From the NCBI GenBank assembly GCA_025093985.1, contig JACAAK010000017.1, positions 496,001 through 560,000 of the forward strand: 64,000 nt of DNA. Direction: 5' to 3'. The notes beneath the pieces were generated by a model. The model ran no database searches. It saw only the letters and a program-made list of their open reading frames with translations, and was not told the origin of the DNA. This document shows positions 1 through 8,677 of the stretch, one piece after another; position 1 is the first letter of the stretch; the number at the start of each line of letters is the position of its first letter. Position numbers and translations under genes: made by a program. This DNA is from Calvatia gigantea (taxonomy: Eukaryota; Basidiomycota; Agaricomycetes; Agaricales; Lycoperdaceae).

Positions 1-684
1 CCTACTGGGGGGGGAAGTTGTAAGGCAACAGGGGTGGGGTCCCTGGGGGGTGCTTCTGGCCTCGGCTAGTGGTGCCCCTTTCCCGGGCCTGGCTGGGGGC
101 TTCGTAGCGGGCGGAGGCGTAAAATAACGGGGGTGGGGTCCCCGGGTGGCGGTGCGGGTTCGTCCTGCTAAGTTGCTTTCTTGGGCACCGTCTAGGCGGC
201 GCTTCGAGTTGCTACCCTGTCTGCTGTGTTGTTCTGGGTCGGGACTGGGCTGATACCCTCTCACTTGGGAAGCTGGGGGTAAGGTGGCTCCAAGCGGGGG
301 CTCCTTGCGCTGGATCTCCTGACTACACCTGTCCCCCTGAGGGCACTCGGCCGCCGTTGCTGCTGGGTCCGCCTCTCGAGGGATGATCAGGGCACCGCCG
401 CTTTGCGGCGATGCGTCACTGGGTGTACACCACAAGACCTGGGCAACTGGGTCTTCTTCAATGTGATGGGCATTTCGGGGGACCGGGGGATTTGGCAAGT
501 AGGGATGGTCCGGTCTGGTCTGGGTTAGCGCTTGGGTTGGGTTGGGTCGTTTCCGAACAGTAGATTACTCTTAACTCATCGGACTTTGTAGTTGGGGCTT
601 TGTACTTAGCTACACGCGGACTGCGATTGGGCACCGCGATATAAATTGGCGCAAGCCATGATTTAAAAAAAAAAAAAAAAAAAA
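1..684 (+). mobile_element. LINE copy A, 3' UTR and poly(A) tail (5' part outside window)
   Basis: This is the G-rich 3' untranslated end of the Tad1-like LINE that fills this region. It matches the sequence after the ORF2 stop of copy C (from about 7455), including two GGGGTGGGGTCCC blocks, the terminal ATAAATTGG-CGCAAGCCATGATTT motif and a 20-base poly(A) at 665-684. No coding sequence is expected here. The poly(A) abuts an opposite-strand LINE fragment, so A was probably inserted into another copy. The left end and any target-site duplication lie outside the window. Confidence 0.9.
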
Positions 685-1610
685 TGGGCAGATGAAACTG
701 CCTGGAACTTGCCATGGAGCGGCAGACTTGCGTCCGTCGCCATATGGACAATCCCAAGGTCCTCCCTGCACTCCCTAAGGTGCGTGTTGAGAGCATACAT
801 ATGCTCGGGGTCGGTGTTACCCTCCGCATTGAGTTTCACCTCCATGAACGACACCTGCTCAGGGTGGCAGTCCATCAGGCGGTATCCAGGTCGATTAATG
901 GAAGCCATAGGCTCAAATTCCTCGACGAGGTTCACCAGGCTGGCGTCAGCCTGGATTAAGGAGCCCTTAGTCTTCTTGCGAATCGCAGGAGACATAAGGC
1001 CGATAGAGCGAGTGTGCAACTTAGCAGACCCAGAATATTCAGGGCTCATAAGGGCCCTGAGAGGATGGTTGGGTGACAGGGTCTTAATCCTGTAGTCCGA
1101 CCTGACAGCAAGCTTCTGTATGTGAAGCTGGATAGGTATGAGACCCGCGAACGACTCCGCGGCCCCAGTAGGAGCAGTCCGGAAAGCGCCTGTAATCCAC
1201 AGGGCCGCCCGTCTCTGCATGACGTTCAGACTCTTAAGGGCCGCCTTACAGCGAGAGCCCTTGAAGAACCAGAGTTTGAAGCCATATGTCGCAATGGGAA
1301 CGACACACGACCGATAAAGGAGGCGCTTCTGCATAGGCCGCAAGCCCCTCGTAGAATTACCAAGCATCTTCATGGCTTTCACCATAGAGAGTGCTTTAGT
1401 AGAGTAATAGCGAACGTGCTCCTTGAAAGTAAGGGCGCGGTCGAAGTAGAAGCCCAAATACCTCCAATAAGGCTTGGGCCGGAGCGGCGTATCACCAGTG
1501 AATGGGGCAAAGCCCAGGTCTATTGGTGGATTATCATCCCCGTGCTTACGGGAGAAGTGAAAGACCTCAGACTTGTCATGCTCAAGTACCAAGGCGAAGC
1601 GCTCAAAGAG
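685..1610 (-). pseudogene. LINE copy B: ORF2 fragment (end of RT to start of RNase H)
   Basis: Reading the minus strand from about 1592 down to 685 gives an open frame of about 300 residues, nearly identical to the middle of copy C ORF2. It starts just after the YVDD motif (VLEHDKSEVFHFSRKHG) and ends inside the RNase H domain at the first catalytic region (DASLPLHGKFQAVSSAH). The fragment is cut at 685 by the poly(A) of copy A. At 1610 it passes directly into Copia coding sequence with no LTR or duplication visible. It cannot encode a working protein by itself. Confidence 0.9.
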
Positions 1611-2875
1611 CCACCTGGGAACTAGTTGAGCTACCTCCTGGAAAGAAGCTAGTCAACTCTGGATGGGTTTTCAAGGTCAAGTGCAATCCTGATGGCTCTG
1701 TAGAGCGCCACAAAGCCCGCTTAGTTGCTAAGGGCTATTCTCAGCGCCCTGGCTATGATTACACTGAGGTTTTTGCCCCTACATTTCGTCCTGCATCCCT
1801 CAGACTTATTATAGCCTTGGCTGCAAGAGAGGGCTTCAAAATGCGCTCCATTGACATCTCCTCTGCCTTCACCTATGGGGACCTCGATGAGGAGATCTAC
1901 ATGGCCCAGCCTGAGGGATATCACCAAGGTGGCCCAAACCATGTCTGTAAGCTCACCAAATCACTCTATGGCCTTAAACAGGCAGCTAGGCAGTGGAATA
2001 AGAAGCTACACAGTGTCATGACCTCCATGGGCTACTCGAGACTCAGATCTGACAACTCCCTCTACATCTATTCCAAGGGATCAGTCAAGGTGATTGTCCC
2101 AGTCTTCATTGATGATATCACTCTGGTGTCGAGGGATGACTCTGCCATGGACTCAGCTGTCCAGGAACTGTCTAAACACTTCAAACTGCGAGATCTTGGT
2201 GCTACAAGCTGGTTACTGGCTGTACAGGTGAAGCAGGACGCTCTAAATCACTCCATTTCGCTCTCCCAGGCTCAGTATGTCAGGGAACTGCTAGAGCGCT
2301 TCAAAATGGACAATTGTAACGCTGTGAAGACCCCTCTACCACCAGGACTTGAGCTCTCTGATGACCAGCCTACCCCTGAGGAGCAAGAAGCCATGAAGTC
2401 CATTCCCTATCTCTCTGCTGTGGGTTCCCTGCAGTATCTTGCCACCATGACTTGTCCAGATATTGCTTACTCTGTGTCCTACCTTGGGAGGTTCAATCAC
2501 AACCCATCTCCGAGGCACTGGGCTGCTGTAAAGCACTTATTTCGCTATCTGAAGGGAACTGTTGAGTACAAGCTTGTCTACAAGGGTAATGACAACCCAG
2601 AGCTATTCCAGACCTTCTCTGATGCTTCCCATGGCTCCTGCAAGGCCACAGGACGTGCTACAGGCGGTTATGTGACTCTAGTGAGTGGTGGGGCTGTAGG
2701 ATGGTGCTCAAAGTGCCAGCCTTTTGTGACTCTGTCCTCTACTGAGGCTGAGTATGTTGCTGCAGTTGAGGGTGGCAAGGAGATCATGTGGATGAGGAAC
2801 ATCCTGACAGAGTTTGGCTATCCCCCTTCCCTTTCCTCGACACTCTACATTGACAACAAGTCAGGAATTTGTGTA
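1611..2875 (+). pseudogene. Copia (Ty1-type) pol, RT and RNase H, part 1, interrupted by LINE C
   Basis: The plus-strand frame encodes the C-terminal half of a Ty1/Copia polyprotein. It starts at WELVELPPGKK and carries the RT block SIDISSAFTYGDLDEEIYM, then YGLKQAARQW, the active-site variant FIDDITLV (usually YVDD), and the RNase H blocks FSDASHGS and LSSTEAEY. The gene stops at GIC where LINE C is inserted; the same frame resumes at 8151. Gag, protease, integrase and the 5' LTR are missing, because the left end is fused to LINE fragment B. Apart from the insertion this stretch is open, so decay looks moderate. Confidence 0.93.
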
Positions 2876-3511
2876 AGGATCGTGGATATCCCCTTCATTG
2901 ACGAGCTTGGCCGCAAGGCCATGACTGTCGAACACCTCCTGGGCCATCTGTCGAAGTCTCCGCATCGTGAGGACTTCGCCATGCTGTCTCACACCCCATG
3001 CATCTCGCGCAACTCCACCAGCTCTGACACTTGCACAGCTTGGCTCAACCTAGCCGACTCCAAAACCGGCACTCGGATGAAGCGTCTCGTAGGGCGCACC
3101 GTCCAGATTGGAACGCACTCCTGCCGTGTGCAGCAGGCTTCCGCCCGTACCGGGGTCCCCTGGTGTCAGCGTTGCTGGTACTGGGGCCACCCCACTGCTA
3201 TCTGTCGATCTTGGTCAAACAGATGCCCTATCTGCGCTGGGCCTCACACTGCTGAGAACCACCGCACTGTCGCCGGTTGTTGTCATCCTAAGGATCTCAA
3301 CAAGGCTACCCCCGAGGGACAACCGTGTCCCCACAAATTCAAGTGTCTTAACTGCGGTGGTGAACACCGCGCCGACTCCCATTCGTGCCAGCTTTGGCGC
3401 CACCGGTATGAGGCCGAGTGGATCAAAGAGCACTATAGAAAGGTGAGTGAACGTCGTCTCTCAAGGATGGCGTCACGATCTGCTGATAACAATTCAGCAT
3501 CCGCGCAATGA
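2876..3511 (+). CDS. LINE C ORF1, C-terminal part (zinc-knuckle gag-like protein)
   Basis: This is the last ~210 codons of ORF1, the nucleic-acid-binding protein of the retrotransposon particle. It starts at RIVDIPFIDELG because of 5' truncation. Three Cys/His knuckles are visible: CQRCWYWGHPTAIC, CPICAGPHTAENH with a following Cys, and CLNCGGEHRADSHSC. The end is basic (HYRKVSERRLSR). The stop TGA (3509-3511) overlaps the ORF2 start ATG (3508-3510) as ATGA, which suggests coupled termination-reinitiation. No start codon survives, so this copy makes no normal ORF1 protein unless read through from the Copia frame, which is open and in phase. Confidence 0.85.
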   Translation, partial: RIVDIPFIDELGRKAMTVEHLLGHLSKSPHREDFAMLSHTPCISRNSTSSDTCTAWLNLADSKTGTRMKRLVGRTVQIGTHSCRVQQASARTGVPWCQRCWYWGHPTAICRSWSNRCPICAGPHTAENHRTVAGCCHPKDLNKATPEGQPCPHKFKCLNCGGEHRADSHSCQLWRHRYEAEWIKEHYRKVSERRLSRMASRSADNNSASAQ

Positions 3512-6500
3512 ACCCTGAGCCTGACGAGCTGAAGCGTTTCGTGAAGGGTAGATTACGTATTTTGTCATTTAACGTAGCGAAGAATTATACGTTATTGGAC
3601 ACTTTGCTAGAGTCTGAAAAAGACAACTTCGACATCATCTTCGTCCAGGAACCACCCTGGTGAATGATTAGATCCGCCCCCTCAACGCTCGACGCCGAGG
3701 GTGAGCCTGTCATCGGAGCACCTAAGCACCCTGAGTGGTTATATATGGTGAGGCCGGCCTCCACTGCGGAGGAGCGAGATCGACCACGTGTCATGGTGTT
3801 TGTCCACACACGGATCAAGAGACTGAGGCCCTCGCTTAGGCGGGACCTCATTGATCACCGGGATGCGATGGTTCTCACCATCTTCAATCACGGCCGTGAA
3901 CGCCATTTCATGAATGTTTATTCTGACGATGAGCACACTGCGATCAAACTTCTCTACGAGAAGCGTGATTCTCTACCCCAGATGCACTACATGGGGGGCG
4001 ATTTCAATTGCCATTCGCATGAGTGGGACGATTGCGTCCCGCATCACCACCGACCCGCCCAGCAGCTTCTGGAAGCTGCCGACGACCTCGGCCTTGGGAT
4101 CTGGTTGCCAGATTCCAGGGCCTCTACTCATGTACCTCGAGATCCGACCAAATGCCAATCGGTGATTGATCTGATCTTTATCTCCGATCTCAGGTGGCGC
4201 ATCGCACGTCCCCAGATCAGATCGGATCTGACAGGCCCATCGGACCACCATCCGCTGTCTGTCACGATCCCTATCCGCCCTGAAGACATCACTAATGTCA
4301 GAAGGGCATTTCCCAAGAACTCGGCAGCGACTGTGGAATTGCAGTTCCTGGATGAGATCAGAGCAGGGGTGTATGGTCTTCGGGATCATCCCCTTACCTC
4401 AGCGCGGGATGTTAATGTCCTGGCATCGGCTATTGGGTCGGTGTTCTCTGCAGCGTGGCATCGCCACACTGTGGAGGTGCACATATCCGCAAAGTCTCAA
4501 CCCTGGTGGGATGAGGATTGCAGGGCTGCCCTTCAGGCCCACAGGGATTCTTCGGACCCTGCGGACTGGAAGGCTTTTCGACGTGTTGTGGCGTCTAAGA
4601 AGCGCAAATTCTTTGATGAGAAGATTGAGGAAATTGCTGAGACCAACAAGCGCCCCTGGGACCTTATGGAATGGGTCAAGGCGCGCAAGTTGCCTGCATG
4701 CGAGGCTATCTCCTACCAGGGGGAGCCTTGTCATACTATGGACTCCCTATGGGAGGCCCTTCACAGTACCTACAACTCCACTTCCGGGCGCGAGTGTGAT
4801 ACCCCCGTTATTGATCCGCTCCCTACGCTAACGCGGTGGGAATGGGTGGACTTCTCAGCCAAGGAACTGGTGGACGCGTTGTCCGCCTGCTCTAAGGTCT
4901 CTGCACCGGGCCCTGACCACGTTACGTGGAGGATGCTCAAACAGATCGTGCTCGGGGATGCCCTGCCGGTCTTCGTACGTCTAGCTAGCGCCTGTATTCG
5001 TTTAGGCTGTTGGCCGGAGTATTTTAAAGAATCTATGTTGGTTATTATCCCTAAGCCGGGTAAGCCTGCATATTCTACACCCAAGGCCTTTAGGCCTATA
5101 GTTCTTCTCAACACGCTGGGTAAGCTGTTTGAGAAAATGATCGCGACTAGGCTCCAGTTTGACTCGGTCAAATTTGGGGTCTTTCACCCTAATCAGCTCG
5201 GAGGTGTGATCCAACGGTCCACTGAAGATGCTGGCCTGATGCTGACCCACATTGTAAGAGCGGGTTGGGCTAAGGGCCTCAGGACTAGCATTGTGGCTTT
5301 TGACATAGCGCAGTTCTTCCCGTCATTGCACCATGATATGCTGGTGGCAATACTCCGCAAGCAAGGATTCGCCCCTGAGTTGGTTGAGTTCTTTGCGCAC
5401 TACCTGGTAGGACGGAAGACCCAGTATTGCTGGGACTCTTTCAAGTCCGAGCCATTTCCATCGGATGTGGGGGTGGGGCAGGGATCTGCCCTCTCTCCCG
5501 TCCTGTCGGCCCTATACATAGCTCCGCTAATGTGGCTTTTCGACAGGGAGGCGTCACGTCTTGGGACGACTCTTTTGTCATATGTCGATGATGGCACCAT
5601 CATTGCCCAGTCGAAGGACTGGGGATCTAACCTTGTGGCTCTTAAGGAGGCATATGGTATTATATTCAGGCTCTTTGAGTGCTTCGCCTTGGTACTTGAG
5701 CATGACAAGTCCGAGGTATTTCACTTCTCCCGTAAGCACGGGGATGATAATCCACCAATAGACCTGGGCTTTGCCCCATTCACTGGTGATACGCCGCTTC
5801 GGCCCAAGCCTTATTGGAGGTATTTGGGCTTCTACTTCGACCGCGCCCTTACTTTTAAGGAGCATGTTCGTTATTACTCTACTAAAGCACTCTCTACGGT
5901 GAAAGCCATGAAGATGCTTGGTAATTCTACGAGGGGCTTGCGGCCTATGCAGAAGCGCCTCCTCTATCGGTCATGTGTTGTCCCCATTGCGACATATGGC
6001 TTTAAACTCTGGTTCTTCAAGGGCTCTCGCTGTAAGGCGGCCCTTAAGAGCCTGAACGTCATGCAGAGACGGGCGGCCCTGTGGATTACAGGCGCATTCC
6101 GGACTGCTCCTACTGGGGCCGCGGAGTCATTCGCGGGTCTCATACCCATCCAGCTTCACATACAGAAGCTTGCTGTCAGGTCAGACTACAGGATTAAGAC
6201 CCTGTCACCTAACCATCCCCTCAGGGCCCTCATGAGCCCTAAGTATTCCGGGTCTGCTAAGTTGCACACTCGCTCTATCAGTCTTATGTCTCCTGCGGTT
6301 CGCAAGAAGACTAAGGGCTCCTTAATCCAGGCTGATACCAGCCTGGTAAACCTCGTCAAGGAGTTTGAGCCTATGGCTTCAATTAATCGGCCTGGATATC
6401 GCCTGATGGACTGCCACCCTGACCAGGTGTCGTTCATGGAGGTGAAGCTCAATGCGGAGGGTAACACTGACCCCAAGCATATGTATGCTCTCAACGCGTG

Positions 6501-7410
6501 CCTCAGGGAGTGCAGGGAGGATCTCGGGACTGTTCATATGGCGACGGATGCAAGTCTGCCGCTCCATGGCAAGTTCCAGGCAGTTTCATCTGCCCATGTC
6601 TATCGCCAGCGGGAGTGTCTCCGGGAGATCACTCGCGTGGCAGGCCGAGTTACAGCGCCTGATGCTGAGCTCATGGCCATTGCACTTGGCATTCATTTTG
6701 CTCTTAAGCAGGATGATGTCAGGCTCATACGTGTATTCACTGACTCTATTGCGTCGGCGAAGCTCGCAGTTGATCCGTCTACACATTCCGGGCAGATGCT
6801 GTCCCAAGGGGTGTGTGTGGCGCTTAAACAGTGGCTCTCTGGGGATCCCCGGAGAGGCATTGAATTCCTCGCTGTCCCTTCCTCCGAGAAGTGGGAGTTC
6901 CACCATGCTGTTCACCGGCATGTTACCTCGTTCCCTCAGGTCGCTTATGGCCTGAGGCCGTTCACTTCTATTGCCCGCCTGTGCAAGGAGGCGGTCGATG
7001 ATGTTCTGGAGTCATGGCGGCAGCTGTACTCTATCTCTTCTTACAAGGGGCGTAGTAATATGGATCTCGCCTCTGGGGCGGACCCATCTGTCTCGGGGAA
7101 GCCGACCTACCTTTCTGGTGGGCCCTGGCTCCCCCATGTTAGCGGCTCTAACTCGCTCTGTGCGAGGGCCGTGCATGCCATTACTGGTCATGCTCCGATT
7201 GGGTTGTACCGAGTACGATTCTTTCCTACTGAAAGCGTTGGCTGTTCGTGTGGCGCCGCTCTTGAGGGGCGCTATCACATTTTCGTCAGGTGTCCCAACC
7301 ATAAGAGGGAACTTGACAGACCTCCTCAGACCATTCGTGAGCTGATTGACTTCCTGAACGCGAACCCTGGTGCTTTTGCGTTCAGACCAGATGATACTGG
7401 GATCGGTTGA
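3508..7410 (+). pseudogene. LINE C ORF2: APE endonuclease - reverse transcriptase - RNase H, one in-frame stop
   Basis: ORF2 has 1,301 codons counting the stop. The endonuclease has ILSFNVAKN near codon 15, QEPPW at 47-51, GGDFNCH near 163-169, VIDLIFISD near 220 and SDHHPLSV near 245. RT has FRPIVLLN, the catalytic VAFDIAQFFPSL, GQGSALSPVLSALY and SYVDDG near codon 690. RNase H shows ATDAS near 1012, DAELMAI and FTDSIAS, and a C-terminal zinc-like motif CSCGAALEGRYHIFVRCP follows. The only visible break is TGA at 3661-3663 (codon 52), directly after the catalytic Glu block; 1,248 codons after it are open. Sister copies point to an ancestral Arg CGA there. Unless the stop is read through, the endonuclease is split, so I call it a very young pseudogene. 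Confidence 0.93.
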
Positions 7411-8138
7411 GCTGGCGCGCGTGGGGGGTCCCTGCGGTGTCGCTGGTCTTCTGGCCTACTGGGTGGAGAAGTCGCAAGGCAACAGGGGTGGGGTCCCTGG
7501 GGGGTGCTTCTGGCTTCGGCTGGTGGTGCTCCTTTCCTGGTCCTGATTGGGGGCTTCGCGGGGGGCGAAGGCGTTAAATAACAGGGGTGGGGTCCCCGGG
7601 TGGCGGTGCGGGCTCGTCCTGCTATGCTGCTTTCTTGGGCACCGTCTAGGCAGCGCTTCGAGTTGCTACCCTGCCTGTCGTGTTGCCCTGGGTCGGGACT
7701 GGGCTGATACCCTTTCACTTGGGAAGTTGGGGGTAAGGTGGCTCCAAGCGGGGGCTCCTTGCGCTAGCTCTCCTGACTACACCTGTCCCCTTTTGGGCGC
7801 TCGGCCGCCGTCGCCGCTAGGCCCGCCGCTCGTGGGACGATCAGGGCACCGCCGCGCTGCGGCGATGCGTCACTGGGTGTACACCACAAGACCTGGGCAA
7901 CTGGGTCTTCTTCAGTGTGATGGGCATTTCGGGGAACCGGAGGATTTGGCAAGTAGGGGGTGGACTAGTCTGGTCTGGGTCATCACTTGGGTTAGGTTGG
8001 GCTGCTTCTGAACGGTAGATTACTCTCAACTCATCGGACTCTGTAGTTGGGGCTTTGTACTTAGCTACACGTGGACTGCGATCGGGCACCGCGTTATAAA
8101 TTGGTGCAAGCCATGATTTAAAAAAAAAAAAAAAAAAA
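7411..8138 (+). other. LINE 3' UTR and poly(A)
   Basis: The non-coding 3' tail recurs, complete or partial, in copies A, E, G, H, I, M, N and P, and as isolated 3' ends at 20783 and 30859. It contains repeated G-runs (GGGGTGGGGTCCCTGGGGGG near 7486), a segment including GACTACACCTGTCCCC, a conserved GGGTGTACACCACAAGACC and a terminal ATAAATTGG...GATTT followed by poly(A). The isolated tail fragments show that the last 30-100 nt reach the insertion site even when the rest is lost. That fits recognition of the RNA 3' end by the reverse transcriptase, which is an inference. Confidence 0.85.
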
Positions 8139-8384
8139 GGAATTTGTGTAGCGAAGAACCCAGAGCACCATGGACGGATGAAGCACCTGGACTTGAGGTT
8201 CTTCTGGCTTCGAGATGCTGTTGCTGATGAAGTGATCAATCCAGTGTATGTGTCCACTGACCAACAACTTGCTGATATCCTCACAAAGGCTGTATACCCC
8301 AAGACTGTGAACTTTGCTGTTCCCTTGCTTGGACTCACTCTGTGATAACTCCCCTCTCCATGGACTGCTTAGATCAGGGGGGTG
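8139..8384 (+). pseudogene. Copia pol part 2 (end of RNase H) and polypurine tract
   Basis: After the LINE C poly(A) the target duplication (8139-8150) leads back into the Copia frame: GICVAKNPEHHGRMKHLDLRF and then VSTDQQLADILTKAV, the standard end of Copia RNase H. The stop is TGA at 8343-8345. A purine-rich stretch (AGATCAGGGGGGTG, 8371-8384) sits immediately before the LTR and is the likely plus-strand primer. The part joins 1611-2875 as one gene split by LINE C. Confidence 0.92.
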
Positions 8385-8677
8385 TGTTAGATGTGGTCTC
8401 ATCAGTCCTATAGATAGATTGGGACTTATCACTGACGGAGTTTTAGTCAGGTGATGAGTCACATGACACAGGTGGACTTGTAGCTTCCTGTGGACGCTTT
8501 GAGAGCCTTTAGTCTCTTACAGTTGTCCACAGGTGAGCAAAGTATTGTAACTTCATTATCCAGTCTCTTACAGTTGTCCACAGTAATTGTGGATTTCCTC
8601 CTTTAATATTAATCCAATAGACTTCGTTCCACCACTATTAGGACCGTCTCAACGTCCCCCATGCGCACCTCTTTACA
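8385..8677 (+). repeat. Copia 3' LTR (family LTR-1), 293 bp
   Basis: The LTR starts TGTTAGATGTGG directly after the polypurine tract and ends CTCTTTACA. An almost identical solo copy at 20690-21110 confirms both ends: its length is also about 292 bp once a LINE insertion and one TSD are subtracted. The sequence after it (GTATT, then LINE D) shows the Copia element entered a LINE RNase H region. The matching 5' LTR is absent. It contains two copies of a 22-bp motif flanking an intron-like segment (see 8533-8583). Confidence 0.92.
8533..8583 (+). other. Putative 51-bp intron inside the Copia LTR
   Basis: The segment runs from GTGAGC to CAG and is bounded by two exact 22-bp direct repeats, 8511-8532 and 8562-8583, both ending CTTACAGTTGTCCACAG. 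Removing it would leave one repeat copy. Size and borders fit a fungal spliceosomal intron. The same arrangement occurs in two divergent LTR families (11473-11525 and 18808-18858) and in the solo LTR (20966-21016). Splicing is inferred only; a structural or regulatory tandem repeat is the alternative. Confidence 0.5.

Larger units (their letters stand above)
2876..8138 (+). mobile_element. LINE copy C (Tad1-like non-LTR retrotransposon, 5'-truncated, TSD-flanked)
   Basis: A 5.26 kb insertion starts inside ORF1, contains all of ORF2, a 3' UTR of about 700 bp, and a poly(A) at 8120-8138. It is flanked by the direct repeat GGAATTTGTGTA (2864-2875 and 8139-8150; 13 bp if a preceding A is counted), and removing the element plus one repeat restores the Copia reading frame. 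That is the outcome expected of target-primed reverse transcription with 5' truncation. It is the most intact LINE in the window and serves as the reference for the other copies. EN-RT-RNase H order and fungal context fit the Tad1 clade; the clade is inferred, not tested by phylogeny. Confidence 0.95.

Noticed and set aside
458..829. Minus-strand frame with a run of F residues
   Set aside because: It reads through the antisense of a poly(A) tail; several similar frames (7841-8338, 20007-20312, 16937-17488) are the same artefact.
1502..3511. Single 669-codon gene
   Set aside because: It crosses antisense LINE, Copia and LINE ORF1 sequence; each part has its own element boundary and a TSD marks one junction, so it is not one gene.
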